DNA from: Methyloversatilis discipulorum
Lineage (GTDB): Bacteria > Pseudomonadota > Gammaproteobacteria > Burkholderiales > Rhodocyclaceae
Direction of reading: 5' to 3'
NCBI RefSeq assembly: GCF_018780585.1
Contig: NZ_JADMJL010000012.1
Location: 1 to 64,000, forward strand
Length of the DNA stretch: 64,000 nucleotides
Position 1 is the stretch's first letter. Every line of letters starts with the position of its first letter. The position numbers and the translations under genes were made by a program. Under the pieces are notes generated by a model that was given only the letters and a program-made list of their open reading frames with translations, was not told the origin of the DNA and searched no databases. Positions 1 through 8,781 of the stretch are shown in pieces.

Positions 1-2193
1 AAGGCCGGCGTGTTCCTGCTGGCGCGGCTGTGGCCGGTGCTGGCCGGCACCGACGAGTGGTTCTGGCTGGTCACGGGCGCCGGTCTGGCGACGCTGCTGG
101 TCGGCGGTTTCGCCGCCATCTTCCAGAACGACCTGAAGGGCCTGCTCGCCTATTCGACCATTTCGCATCTCGGCCTGATCACCACGCTGCTCGGTCTGAA
201 CAGCCCGCTGGCGGCGGTGGCGGCGGTGTTCCACATCATCAACCACGCCACCTTCAAGGCTTCGCTGTTCATGGCGGTGGGCGTGATCGACCATGAAACC
301 GGCACGCGCGACATCCGCCGCCTGAGCGGTCTGGCGCGCTACATGCCGATCACCGCGACGCTGGCGATGGTGGCGGCGGCGGCGATGGCCGGCGTGCCAT
401 TGCTCAACGGCTTCATATCGAAGGAAATGTTCTTCAGCGAAGCGGTGTTCCTCGCCGCCTCGCCCGGCATCGACCGCGCGCTGCCGGCGGTCGCGGTGGT
501 TGCCGGCATGTTCAGCGTCGCCTACTCGCTGCGCTTCACCGTCGAGGTGTTTCTCGGCCGCGACAAATGCGGCGCGCTGCCGCGCCAGCCGCATGAGCCG
601 CCACGCTGGATGCGGGCGCCGATCTCGGTGCTGGTGCTCGCCTGCCTGGTGGTGGGCACGCTGCCGCAATGGTCCATCCAGCGCATCCTCGAAACCGCGG
701 CGCAGCCGGTGGTCGGCGTGCTGCCGGCATTCGACCTGGCGGTGTGGCACGGCTTCAACCTGCCGCTGTGGATGAGCCTGCTGTCGCTGGTCGGCGGCAT
801 CGCGCTCTTTTTCGCGCTGCGCAGCCCGATGCGCCGCGGCCATCTGGCGACGACGCCGCTGCTCGGCCGCATCAACGGCAAGCGCGTGTTCCGCTCGCTG
901 CTGGCCCGGCTCACGCTGGCCGGCCGCCCCACCCGGCGGCTGTTCGGTACGCGGCGCCTGCAGATGCAGCTGATGCTGCTGGTGCTGGTGACGCTGGTGG
1001 CCGCCGCCGTGCCACTGCGCAAGCTCGGCAGCGAGGCGCTGCTGGCCGGCGGTGACCGCGCCATGCTCGAGTTCTCGCCGATGTTCGCGCTGATGTGGCT
1101 GGTCGGGGCGGGGGCCGCGATCGGCGCCGTATGGCAGGCGAAATACCACCGGCTGACCGCGCTGGCGCTGATGAGCGTGTCCGGGCTGGTCACCGTCATC
1201 ACCTTCGCCTGGTTCTCGGCGCCCGATCTCGCGCTGACCCAGCTGTCGGTCGAGGCGGTCACCACCGTGCTCATCATGCTCGGGCTGCGCTGGCTGCCGA
1301 AGCGGCTGGAAGACGTCGGGCGCAATCAGTCGCTGCGCGTCCGCGCACGGGCACGCGTGCGGCGTGCCCGTGACCTGGCGGTCGCACTCGCGGCCGGGGC
1401 GGGGCTGGCGCTGCTTTCGTGGGCCATGATGACGCGCAGCTTTCCGCAGAGCATTTCGCCCTTCTTTCTCGAACGGGCGCTGCCAGAGGGCGGCGGCAGC
1501 AATGTGGTGAACGTGATGCTGGTCGATTTCCGCGGCTTCGATACGCTGGGCGAAATCACCGTGCTGGGCGTGGTGGCGCTGACCGTGTATGCGCTGCTGC
1601 GCCGCTTCCGTCCTGCGCCGGAAAGTGCGGAACTGCCGGCGCAGCAGCGGGCGCTGCCGGCCGACCTGGCGACCGATCTGGTCGATGCCCAGACAGCCGA
1701 GGACACCGCGCGTGGCTACCTGATGGTACCGGCGGTGCTGGTGCGGCTGGTGCTGCCGCTGGCGGCGATGATCGCGGTCTACCTGTTCATGCGCGGCCAC
1801 AACGAACCGGGCGGCGGCTTCGTCGCCGGGCTGGTGTTGTCGACCGCCTTCATCGTGCAGTACATCGTGTCGGGTACGCAGTGGGTCGAAGCGCACATGG
1901 ACCTGCGGCCGCAGCGCTGGATCGCCTTCGGCCTGCTGACGGCGACGGCTACCGGCCTCGGTTCCTTCGCACTGGGCTATCCCTTCCTGACCACTCACAC
2001 CGCCCACCTCAGCCTGCCGCTGATCGGCGACATCCACGTCGCCAGCGCGCTGTTCTACGACATTGGCGTGTTCCTGCTGGTGGTCGGGGCGACGCTGCTG
2101 ATACTGACCGCGCTGGGTCACCAGTCGGTGCGCGGACGCCGTGTCCGCGACAGCGATGGTGACGGCGACGAACAAAGAGAGGGAGCGCACTGA
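1..2193 (+). CDS. mrpA: Na+/H+ antiporter subunit A fused to subunit B (MrpAB/PhaAB), 5' end outside the window
   Basis: The frame is open from base 1, so the N-terminus lies outside the window and about 730 residues are visible. The first part is the end of a proton-conducting NADH-dehydrogenase-like module (LKGLLAYSTISHLGL, then HATFKASLFM with a membrane lysine, and GVPLLNGFISKEMF). The middle carries the MrpA C-terminal module (SAPDLALTQLSVEA). The end is an MrpB domain (RGHNEPGGGFVAGLV), so A and B are fused as in many proteobacterial Mrp/Pha systems. The protein is an inner-membrane part of the monovalent cation/proton antiporter complex used in pH and Na+ homeostasis. The stop codon overlaps the mrpC start by one base. 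Confidence 0.95.
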   Translation, partial: KAGVFLLARLWPVLAGTDEWFWLVTGAGLATLLVGGFAAIFQNDLKGLLAYSTISHLGLITTLLGLNSPLAAVAAVFHIINHATFKASLFMAVGVIDHETGTRDIRRLSGLARYMPITATLAMVAAAAMAGVPLLNGFISKEMFFSEAVFLAASPGIDRALPAVAVVAGMFSVAYSLRFTVEVFLGRDKCGALPRQPHEPPRWMRAPISVLVLACLVVGTLPQWSIQRILETAAQPVVGVLPAFDLAVWHGFNLPLWMSLLSLVGGIALFFALRSPMRRGHLATTPLLGRINGKRVFRSLLARLTLAGRPTRRLFGTRRLQMQLMLLVLVTLVAAAVPLRKLGSEALLAGGDRAMLEFSPMFALMWLVGAGAAIGAVWQAKYHRLTALALMSVSGLVTVITFAWFSAPDLALTQLSVEAVTTVLIMLGLRWLPKRLEDVGRNQSLRVRARARVRRARDLAVALAAGAGLALLSWAMMTRSFPQSISPFFLERALPEGGGSNVVNVMLVDFRGFDTLGEITVLGVVALTVYALLRRFRPAPESAELPAQQRALPADLATDLVDAQTAEDTARGYLMVPAVLVRLVLPLAAMIAVYLFMRGHNEPGGGFVAGLVLSTAFIVQYIVSGTQWVEAHMDLRPQRWIAFGLLTATATGLGSFALGYPFLTTHTAHLSLPLIGDIHVASALFYDIGVFLLVVGATLLILTALGHQSVRGRRVRDSDGDGDEQREGAH

Positions 2194-2537
2194 TGGAAAT
2201 CGTCCTCGCCTGCGCGATCGGCGTGCTCACCGCCTGCGGCGTGTGGCTGCTGCTGCGACCGCGTACCTATCAGGTGATCATGGGGCTGTCGCTGCTCGGC
2301 TATGGCGTGAACCTGTTCATCTTCAGCATGGGCCGGCTGGCGCTGGACAGCGAGCCGGTGCTGGCGCCCGGCGTGCCGACCGACCTTGCGCACTACACCG
2401 ACCCGATGCCGCAGGCACTGGTGCTGACCGCCATCGTGATCGGCTTCGCGATGACCGCGCTCTTCCTGGTCGTGCTGCTGGCGCAGCGGGGCTTCTTCGG
2501 CAATGACCATGTCGATGGGCGGGAGGACGCCGAATGA
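2193..2537 (+). CDS. mrpC: Na+/H+ antiporter subunit C (MrpC/PhaC)
   Basis: This 114-residue protein is NuoK-like with three predicted membrane helices. SLLGYGVNLFIFSMGRL and TAIVIGFAMTALFLVVLL are typical of MrpC. It is a small inner-membrane subunit of the Mrp complex. A purine-rich ribosome site (GAGAGGGAG) precedes the ATG, which overlaps the mrpA stop. Its own 3' end overlaps mrpD by four bases, consistent with one translationally coupled operon. Confidence 0.95.
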   Translation: MEIVLACAIGVLTACGVWLLLRPRTYQVIMGLSLLGYGVNLFIFSMGRLALDSEPVLAPGVPTDLAHYTDPMPQALVLTAIVIGFAMTALFLVVLLAQRGFFGNDHVDGREDAE

Positions 2538-4246
2538 GGGCCCTCGCACAGGCGCTGATGCCGCATCTGACCATCGTTCCCATCCTGCTGCCGCTGCTGA
2601 CCGCCTGCCTGCTGCTGTTGCTGGACGGCCGGCGCCACCGCATCCGCGGCATGATCGGTCTGGCGGCCGCGCTGGCCAATCTGGCGGTGGCGGTGCTGCT
2701 GCTGTTCTGGGTCGGCAGCGACCAGCCCGCCGCCTATGGCGTCTATCTGCCGTCGAACTGGGACGTGCCCTTCGGCATCGTGCTGGTCGCCGACCGCCTT
2801 TCGGTGCTTCTGCTGGTCACCGCCGCCGTCGTCGCGCTGATGGCGCTGTTGTTCGCGGTGGCGCGCTGGCACAAGGCGGGTGCGCATTTCCATCCGCTGT
2901 TCCAGATCCAGATCATGGGCCTGAACGGCGCCTTCCTGACCGGCGACCTGTTCAACCTGTTCGTGTTCTTCGAGGTGATGCTGGCGGCGTCCTACGGCCT
3001 GCTGCTGCACGGCTCGGGTCCGTCGCGTGTGCGCACCGGGCTGCACTACGTGGCGATCAACCTGCTGGCGTCCTCACTCTTCCTGATCGGCGCCGCGCTG
3101 ATCTACGGCGTCACCGGCACGCTGAACATGGCCGACATCGCGGCCCGCATCCCGCAGGTGGCGGCCGGCGATCGCGCGCTGCTGCACGCGGGCTTCGCCG
3201 TGCTCGGTGTCGCTTTCCTCGCCAAGGCGGCGATGTGGCCGCTGAACTTCTGGCTGGTGCCGGCCTATGCCGCCGCCAGCGCGCCGGCGGCCGCGGTGTT
3301 CGCGCTGCTGACCAAGGTGGGCGTCTACGTGTTGCTGCGCTTCAGTACGCTGATGTTCTCGGACCAGGCGGGCGCTTCCGCCGGCTTCGGCAGCGACTGG
3401 CTGCTGTGGGGCGGCACGGCGACGCTGGCGGCCGGGGCCTTCGGCATGTTCTCGACGCAGCGGCCGGGCCGGCTGGCAGGCTTCGCCGTCATCGTGTCCT
3501 CGGGCACGCTGCTGGCCGTGCTCGGTCTGGCCCGCCCGGAACTGACCGCCGGCGCGCTGTACTACCTGCCCAGTTCGACGCTGGGCGTGGCCGCCTTCTT
3601 CCTGCTGGCCGAGCTGATGGAGCGCTCGCGCAGTGCCGACGTCGCCGGCGCGCGCGCGCCGGAGGACGAGGAGGATCACCTGCCGTTCCCGCTGGCCGAA
3701 CTTGAGCTGGACAAGGACGTCAATCTGGACGAGGACGAGGAAATGCTGATCGGTCACGCCATTCCGGCTGCCACCGCGCTGCTCGGCCTGGCCTTCATCT
3801 GCTGCACGCTGCTGGTGGCCGGACTGCCGCCGCTGTCCGGCTTCATCGGCAAGTTCGTGCTGCTGTCGGCGCTGGTGCCGGAGCTGAGCGCGGACACCGC
3901 CCGCATCGACGCGCTGCTGACCTGGGTGCTGCCGGTACTCATCGTGCTGTCCGGGCTGTGCGCGCTGGTGGCACTGTCGCGCGTCGGCATCCGCTTCTTC
4001 TGGACACCGGTCGATCGCGAGGCACCGCTGCTGCGGGTGGTCGAATTCGTGCCGATCGCGGTGCTGGTCGGTGTGTGCGTGTTCATTTCGGTGCGCGCCG
4101 AGCCGGTCATGCGCTACGCGGCGGCGACCGCCGACGCGCTATACAGCCCGGCCGGCTATATCGACGCGGTGCTGTCGGCGCGGCCGCGACCGACACCGAC
4201 CAATGCCGAACGCCTCAGCCTGCACGGGCAGGAGTCCGCGCCATGA
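2534..4246 (+). CDS. mrpD: Na+/H+ antiporter subunit D (MrpD/PhaD)
   Basis: This 570-residue polytopic membrane protein is homologous to NuoM/N-type proton channels. Diagnostic stretches are GLNGAFLTGDLFNLFVFFEVM, where the conserved glutamate sits in FFEVM, then FLAKAAMWPLNFWL, where the lysine lies in a helix, and GLPPLSGFIGKF. An acidic insertion near residues 375-405 (EDEEDHLPFPL...LDEDEE) is longer than in many homologs and is probably a cytoplasmic loop. The start overlaps mrpC, and the stop overlaps mrpE in an ATGA arrangement. Confidence 0.95.
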   Translation: MRALAQALMPHLTIVPILLPLLTACLLLLLDGRRHRIRGMIGLAAALANLAVAVLLLFWVGSDQPAAYGVYLPSNWDVPFGIVLVADRLSVLLLVTAAVVALMALLFAVARWHKAGAHFHPLFQIQIMGLNGAFLTGDLFNLFVFFEVMLAASYGLLLHGSGPSRVRTGLHYVAINLLASSLFLIGAALIYGVTGTLNMADIAARIPQVAAGDRALLHAGFAVLGVAFLAKAAMWPLNFWLVPAYAAASAPAAAVFALLTKVGVYVLLRFSTLMFSDQAGASAGFGSDWLLWGGTATLAAGAFGMFSTQRPGRLAGFAVIVSSGTLLAVLGLARPELTAGALYYLPSSTLGVAAFFLLAELMERSRSADVAGARAPEDEEDHLPFPLAELELDKDVNLDEDEEMLIGHAIPAATALLGLAFICCTLLVAGLPPLSGFIGKFVLLSALVPELSADTARIDALLTWVLPVLIVLSGLCALVALSRVGIRFFWTPVDREAPLLRVVEFVPIAVLVGVCVFISVRAEPVMRYAAATADALYSPAGYIDAVLSARPRPTPTNAERLSLHGQESAP

Positions 4247-4737
4247 TGCGCCGCATGTTTCCCGCTCCGCTGCTGTCGCTGGCGCTGCTCGCGCTGTGGC
4301 TGCTGCTCAACAATGCGTCGCTGGGCCTTGGTCAGTGGCTGCTCGGCACCTTCCTTGGTGTGCTGGTGCCGCTGCTGACGCAGTCGCTGCGGCCGACGCC
4401 GGTGCGCTTCCGCCGTCCGTGGGTGGCACTGCGGCTGTTCATGCAGGTCGGTTACGACGTGATCGTCTGGAACTGGCGCGTGCTGCGCGGCACGCTGGCC
4501 ACGGGCAAGCGCATGCCGCGTGGCGGTTTCGTCGTCGTGCCGCTGGACATGCGCGACCCGAACGGGCTGGCGGTGCTGGCGGCCATCATGTGCGTCATCC
4601 CCGGCACCATCTGGTCGGAGTTGGCGCTGGACCGCAGCGCGCTGCTCGTCCACATGTTCGACCTGGACGACGCCGCGGCCGAGATCGAACTGATCAAGCG
4701 CCGCTACGAGCGCCCGCTGATGGAGATATTCGAATGA
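4243..4737 (+). CDS. mrpE: Na+/H+ antiporter subunit E (MrpE/PhaE)
   Basis: This 164-residue protein is required for Mrp complex assembly. The N-terminal half has two hydrophobic helices, followed by a cytoplasmic domain with the MrpE hallmark around AIMCVIPGTIWSEL and the C-terminal IKRRYERPLMEIF. The ATG at 4243 is chosen because it overlaps the mrpD stop in ATGA form. The open frame extends further upstream but inside mrpD. The stop overlaps the next start in the same way. Confidence 0.93.
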   Translation: MMRRMFPAPLLSLALLALWLLLNNASLGLGQWLLGTFLGVLVPLLTQSLRPTPVRFRRPWVALRLFMQVGYDVIVWNWRVLRGTLATGKRMPRGGFVVVPLDMRDPNGLAVLAAIMCVIPGTIWSELALDRSALLVHMFDLDDAAAEIELIKRRYERPLMEIFE

Positions 4738-5012
4738 GCCCGCTGCTGTTTTCCGCCATCGTGTTCACGATGGGCTGCTACATCACGGCGATGGCGCTGG
4801 CGCTGCTGCGCCTGGTCCGCGGTCCGTCCGCACAGGACCGCGTGCTGGCGATGGACCTGATCTGCACCATCGCGATGCTGATCCTGATGGTGCTGGCGAT
4901 ACGCTATCGCAGCGCGATGTACTTCGAGGCGGCACTGCTCGTTTCGATCTTCGGCTTCGTCAGTTCGGCCGCCATGGCGAAATTCCTGTTGCGCGGCGAG
5001 GTGATCGAATGA
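4734..5012 (+). CDS. mrpF: Na+/H+ antiporter subunit F (MrpF/PhaF)
   Basis: This 92-residue protein has three hydrophobic helices. RLVRGPSAQDRVLAMDLI matches the conserved MrpF loop that contains the membrane-embedded aspartate. It is a small subunit of the Mrp antiporter complex. The start overlaps the mrpE stop (ATGA), and the reading frame is distinct from that of mrpE. A gap of 28 bases separates it from mrpG. Confidence 0.93.
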   Translation: MSPLLFSAIVFTMGCYITAMALALLRLVRGPSAQDRVLAMDLICTIAMLILMVLAIRYRSAMYFEAALLVSIFGFVSSAAMAKFLLRGEVIE

Positions 5013-5040
5013 ACGCGCCTGTCATGTCGGGGGCACTGCG

Positions 5041-5433
5041 ATGATTCCGCCGCTGCCCTTGTGGGTCGAAATTCCGGTGGCGCTGCTGCTGGCGCTGAGC
5101 GGCGTGTTCACGCTGGTGGCGGCGATCGGTGTGGTGCGCTTCCGCAGCTTCTTCCAGCGCATGCATCCGCCGGCGCTGGCCTTCAGCTTTTCCGCCTGGT
5201 GCGTGACACTGGCCAGCATCCTGTACTTCTCGGCGCAGGATGGCGCGCTGTCGCTGCACGCCTGGCTCATCATCATCTTTCTGTCGCTGACGGTGCCGGT
5301 GACCACCATTCTGCTGTCGCGCACGGAGCTGTTCCGCCGGCGCAACAGCGGCGACCCCGACATGCCGCCGCCGCTGAGCGCCAGCGTGCCGCTGTCGGCG
5401 GACGCGGACGACTCGTCGCCCACGCCGCGCTGA
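5041..5433 (+). CDS. mrpG: Na+/H+ antiporter subunit G (MrpG/PhaG)
   Basis: This 130-residue protein has three membrane helices and the MrpG signature IGVVRFRSFFQRMHPPA. The C-terminal 30 residues are a polar tail rich in Ser, Pro and Asp. It completes the A-G set of the antiporter operon. No in-frame upstream ATG was found between the mrpF stop and this start. No strong terminator is visible in the short convergent gap to the metal operon. Confidence 0.92.
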   Translation: MIPPLPLWVEIPVALLLALSGVFTLVAAIGVVRFRSFFQRMHPPALAFSFSAWCVTLASILYFSAQDGALSLHAWLIIIFLSLTVPVTTILLSRTELFRRRNSGDPDMPPPLSASVPLSADADDSSPTPR

Positions 5434-5451
5434 ACCGGCGCCGCGACCAGG

Positions 5452-5841
5452 TCAGAGCAGCAGCGGCGCGACGAAGGCGAAGAAGCCGCCGATCAGGAAA
5501 AGCAGGACCGACACGGCATACACCGCCGCCGACGTCCGCCGGGCACGGGCGCAGGCGCGCGCAGCGGCCGGATCGGCCGGGCAGGGCAGCGAGCGGGCGC
5601 GCCATTGCGCCGCACCGGCCAGCGCCAGCATCGCGGCGGCGATGCCGAACACCGCCTCCTTGTGTTCGGACAGCCAGATCAGCTGCGGCAGCCGGCTGGT
5701 CAGCGTGACCAGCGTGGCGCCGGCGCCGAGTGCGACGAGCAGCGCGGGCAGCGCACAGCACACCAGCGTCGAACCGCTGGCCAGCAGCGACAGGCCGCTG
5801 GCGCCGAGCGACGCGCGCAGGCCGCGTTCAGGTGCGTCCAT
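5452..5841 (-). CDS. MerT-like inner-membrane protein, probable metal transporter
   Basis: This 129-residue protein has three to four predicted helices. A vicinal cysteine pair lies in the first helix (STLVCCALPALL, Cys28-Cys29), as in the mercuric transporter MerT and related small membrane proteins. The ATG at 5841 is preferred because it overlaps the end of the upstream HMA-domain gene, and that pairing supports metal-ion transfer across the inner membrane. The order here is binding protein then transporter, the reverse of merT-merP, and no MerA or MerR is present. Mercury is therefore not assured as the substrate. Copper or another soft metal is possible. Confidence 0.6.
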   Translation of the reverse strand: MDAPERGLRASLGASGLSLLASGSTLVCCALPALLVALGAGATLVTLTSRLPQLIWLSEHKEAVFGIAAAMLALAGAAQWRARSLPCPADPAAARACARARRTSAAVYAVSVLLFLIGGFFAFVAPLLL

Positions 5842-5842
5842 G

Positions 5843-6175
5843 TCAGCGTCCCTTGAGCGCGGCACGCAGGCTGTCCAGCGTGTCGGGCACGCGTTCGATC
5901 TTCTTCACCTGATAGCCGGCGTCGGTGATCTGCGTGCGCAGCGTGTCGTCGGCGATGTCCTGCCCATCCTTCAGGCTCAGCGCGACGATCTTGTGTTCGA
6001 GACTGACCAGCACGTCGGCGGTGGCGGCGTTGCTGCGCAGCTTCTTCTCGATCGCCGAACCGCAGAAGGCGCATACCAGACCTTCGACCTGCATCTTGAT
6101 CGTGCTGGCGGCCAGCACCGGCACCGCGGTCAGCGAAAGAGCGATGGTCATGATGTAAAACTTCATTTTATTCAT
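5843..6175 (-). CDS. Periplasmic heavy-metal-associated (HMA) domain protein, MerP-like
   Basis: This protein of about 110 residues starts with a signal peptide (MKFYIMTIALSLTAVPVLAA). It continues with an HMA fold whose metal-binding loop reads GLVCAFC (Cys35, Cys38) in place of the usual GMTCxxC. The family shuttles soft metal ions. The signal peptide places it in the periplasm, where it could pass metal to the MerT-like partner just downstream. The start MNKMKF at 6175 is preferred over an upstream in-frame ATG at 6190 because a signal peptide follows it directly. Confidence 0.78.
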   Translation of the reverse strand: MNKMKFYIMTIALSLTAVPVLAASTIKMQVEGLVCAFCGSAIEKKLRSNAATADVLVSLEHKIVALSLKDGQDIADDTLRTQITDAGYQVKKIERVPDTLDSLRAALKGR

Positions 6176-6191
6176 TGCATTACCTTTCAAT

Positions 6192-6890
6192 TCAAAAAAG
6201 GAGCATGAGGTTTACGAAGGCGTCGCCACGGTGCTCGCGATTGACGCTGACGCCGACATCGACCCACCAGCGGCGCTGGAACAGGCGCAGCAGCGGCGTG
6301 ATCTGGGTCGCGTCGGTCAGCCCGCTGCGACGCTCGGCCTGCAGGCCGATCCAGGTGGCGATGTCCTCGTAGTCGGCCGCGTAGGGCGCCCACAGCCCCT
6401 GCGCTGTCGTGACCACCTGGGTGTGTCCGGCCGCGTGATAGGCATGCGTGGACAGCCGGGCGTAGATGCGCCGCGTTTCGTGGTCGGCCCAGAAGCCGCC
6501 ATGCACGCCGCTGTGGGTGCCGGCGAATTCGCTGCCGCGGGCGGCGAGCGGTCCACCATATATATATGCGTTGGTGATGCCGTCGCTGCCGTAAGCGCGA
6601 TGCACCAGCCAGTTCGCCTGCAAGGTGGTGTAGCGGCGTTCGGTCAGTCCGTCGTCCGACACGTAGCGCGACTGCCCGGCGGCAACCGACAGGTTGGCGC
6701 GCAGGCCGTGCGCCACTTCAGCCATCTGGCTGTCGGGCGAGGCGGTGAACATGAACATGGTGATGTCGCGCGGAATGAAGAAGCCGGCGACGGCCTGGGT
6801 CGACAGCGCGGCCAGCGGCAGTGCCGCGAGCCAGCCGCGCGGCACGGCGCAGCGCCTGCCGCGTATGGGCGGCAGCTTGAAACGGAACAT
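6192..6890 (-). CDS. Exported protein of unknown function, possible small outer-membrane barrel
   Basis: This 232-residue protein is not confidently recognised. It has an N-terminal signal sequence (GWLAALPLAALSTQAVAG). The body alternates polar and hydrophobic residues, is rich in aromatics, and ends FVNLMLLF. A terminal phenylalanine with alternating hydrophobics resembles the C-terminal strand of an outer-membrane beta-barrel. Many histidines (THSGVHGG, STHAYHAAGHT) could bind metal. It sits in the four-gene metal operon, 16 bases before the HMA gene. The ATG at 6890 is chosen because the signal peptide begins there. Confidence 0.6.
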   Translation of the reverse strand: MFRFKLPPIRGRRCAVPRGWLAALPLAALSTQAVAGFFIPRDITMFMFTASPDSQMAEVAHGLRANLSVAAGQSRYVSDDGLTERRYTTLQANWLVHRAYGSDGITNAYIYGGPLAARGSEFAGTHSGVHGGFWADHETRRIYARLSTHAYHAAGHTQVVTTAQGLWAPYAADYEDIATWIGLQAERRSGLTDATQITPLLRLFQRRWWVDVGVSVNREHRGDAFVNLMLLF

Positions 6891-6931
6891 GAGTGACTCC
6901 TGAACGATGCGAGGGTGGAACAGCGCGACGT

Positions 6932-7288
6932 TCAGGACGGTCTGGGTGGTTTTTCCAGCGGCGTGGGAATGTGCGAACGCTCGACGGCGTCGTGATGCAG
7001 CGCAAGGACCGCCGAGCCGGCAGGTGAGGCTGGCGGCGGGGACTGCGTGATGGCGATCGCCTGCGCGACCGCACACAGCGCCGCTTGCGCGCCCTGGTCC
7101 TCGCAGCTGCCGCAGTCGTGGCCCGGCATGTCGATCTCCATCATTGCCCCGGCCAGCACGCAGTGCGTGCTGCAGTGAAGCGCGTAGGCGTGCAGCGGCA
7201 GCGCGCACAGCATCAGGAGTGCGATCAGGCGGCGCAACGGGAGGTGACGGGCGACGTGCATCGTGCAATCGTGACAGTGATCCGTCAC
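6932..7288 (-). CDS. Small exported Cys/His-rich protein, probable metal-binding
   Basis: This 118-residue protein starts MTDHCHDCTMHVARH. It has a hydrophobic signal-like segment (LIALLMLCALPLHAYA), followed by LHCSTHC and GHDCGSCED. The clustered cysteines and histidines suggest a periplasmic metal-sensing or metal-buffering role. It is the first gene of the metal operon, 41 bases ahead of the 232-residue exported protein. No specific family was recognised. Some of its cysteines precede the signal segment, so an alternative start further in is possible. Confidence 0.55.
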   Translation of the reverse strand: MTDHCHDCTMHVARHLPLRRLIALLMLCALPLHAYALHCSTHCVLAGAMMEIDMPGHDCGSCEDQGAQAALCAVAQAIAITQSPPPASPAGSAVLALHHDAVERSHIPTPLEKPPRPS

Positions 7289-7313
7289 GCAGACAAGGAC
7301 GCAGCCGTCGAGT

Positions 7314-8597
7314 TCAGACCACCTGCGGCCAGTGCAGGTCGCCGCACAGCACGCGCAACTGGTCGTCCCAGCCGCGATAGGCGATGGACACCGTGACGCA
7401 CAGCAGGCCGGACGAGATGGACAGATAGGGGCGCGTCACCTGCACCTTGCCGACGTGCTCGATGGCGCGGCGGAAGTAGGGGCGGCGCGACCAGCGCGCA
7501 TGGCGGTTGATCGACAGCGAGCGGTACTGGCTGTCGGCGGTGCCGAAGGGCTGTGAGGTCCGCACATTGCGGCCGACCTGGCGGCCGTCGGCATCGAGCA
7601 GGAAGCAGCAGTCGGCGCGCTCCAGCTGCAGGAAGCCACGGCAGGCTTCCTCCATCGGGATGCCTTCCTCCAGCAGCACGGCGCAGCCGCCCATGGCGTG
7701 GATGTAGGGTGCGATCAGCTCGCGGTAGCGCGCGGCACCGCTGCCGCGCGTCGTGTTGAAGCGTTCCCACAGGTCGTTCAGCACCGGACTCACTTCGCGC
7801 GTGTCGACCGGGCGGGCCGCCGGCATCGCGAAGTAGAAGCCCTGGACGAAATCGATGTCGGCGTCGAGCGCGGCCAGCGCCTGCGCCTCTGTTTCGACGC
7901 CTTCGAGCAGCACCAGCGAGCCGGCTTCGTGGATCAGACTGACGATCTGCGGCAGCAGGCGGCGCGCCGACGGATCCTCGACCGACTTGACGGCGAAGGA
8001 GCGGTCGAGCTTGACGATTTCCGGCTGCATGGTCCAGATGCGGTCGAAGTTCGAATGACCGGCGCCGAAGTCGTCGAGCGCGATCATGCAGCCGAGGCCG
8101 CGCAGATACTCGACGGTGCGGGCGAAACCGGCGTGTTCGGACACCGCCTGTTCCATCACTTCGATGACGATGCGGCGCGGATCGATGTCCGGGTGTTCCG
8201 ACAGTTCGGGCAGGAAGTCGCTGAGGTCGCTGTCCGGACCGCTGCGGAACACTTCCGGGTGGATGTTCAGGAAGAGCCAGCCGTCGTGCGTGTCCTGCGC
8301 CGCGTGGTTGTTCACGTGCAGGTAGCGGCACAGCTGGTCGAGGTAGCGCAGGTCTTCATAGCGCGTGGCGCCGGCGATGACGCGGGCCGGCGCGACCGGG
8401 TTCGCTTCCGCATCGGCGGCGCGCAGCAGCCCTTCGTGGCCGATGGCGCGGCAGTGCGAAACGCTGAAGATGGGCTGGAAGTGGCTGGTCAGCGTCAGGC
8501 CCTTGTAGCGGGCCAGCACGCCATTCGCGCTGTGGACGATGTCGGCGCCGGGTGCTTGCTCGGCTTCCGCGACGACGGATAACGATGCGTGGGCCAT
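7314..8597 (-). CDS. EAL-domain cyclic-di-GMP phosphodiesterase with C-terminal sensor-like domain
   Basis: This is a 427-residue soluble protein. The EAL domain spans about residues 25-270 and keeps the catalytic pattern: EGLLR in place of EALLR, NIHPE, a glutamate in VIEVMEQ, DDFGAGHSNFDR, KLDRSF and EGVET. Hydrolysis of c-di-GMP is therefore plausible. The C-terminal part of about 150 residues (CAVLLEEGIPMEEACRGFLQ...QYRSLSINRHARWSRRPYFRRA) resembles PAS/Cache-like folds attached to EAL proteins such as YkuI. It has no GGDEF domain and no membrane segment. It is transcribed divergently from rmuC. Confidence 0.85.
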   Translation of the reverse strand: MAHASLSVVAEAEQAPGADIVHSANGVLARYKGLTLTSHFQPIFSVSHCRAIGHEGLLRAADAEANPVAPARVIAGATRYEDLRYLDQLCRYLHVNNHAAQDTHDGWLFLNIHPEVFRSGPDSDLSDFLPELSEHPDIDPRRIVIEVMEQAVSEHAGFARTVEYLRGLGCMIALDDFGAGHSNFDRIWTMQPEIVKLDRSFAVKSVEDPSARRLLPQIVSLIHEAGSLVLLEGVETEAQALAALDADIDFVQGFYFAMPAARPVDTREVSPVLNDLWERFNTTRGSGAARYRELIAPYIHAMGGCAVLLEEGIPMEEACRGFLQLERADCCFLLDADGRQVGRNVRTSQPFGTADSQYRSLSINRHARWSRRPYFRRAIEHVGKVQVTRPYLSISSGLLCVTVSIAYRGWDDQLRVLCGDLHWPQVV

Positions 8598-8781
8598 GAG
8601 GGCGCTCGGAAATGGATGATTGAGCTCTTTATCGGCAGTGCACCATCGACTCTTGAACCCAAGATGCGCTCGCGGGATTTCTTCCCTTGTGACGGCCGGC
8701 TGCGGGCCGCCGGCTATACTTCGCAGCCGCCCCGACTTCCCGCGGCGCGACGCCCCTCAACCTTTGGCCAACCCACCTCGC

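Noticed and set aside
5452..6175. Calling the MerT/MerP-like pair a mercury resistance operon
   Set aside because: MerA, MerR and the usual merT-merP order are missing, and the HMA loop reads CAFC. A different soft metal remains as likely.
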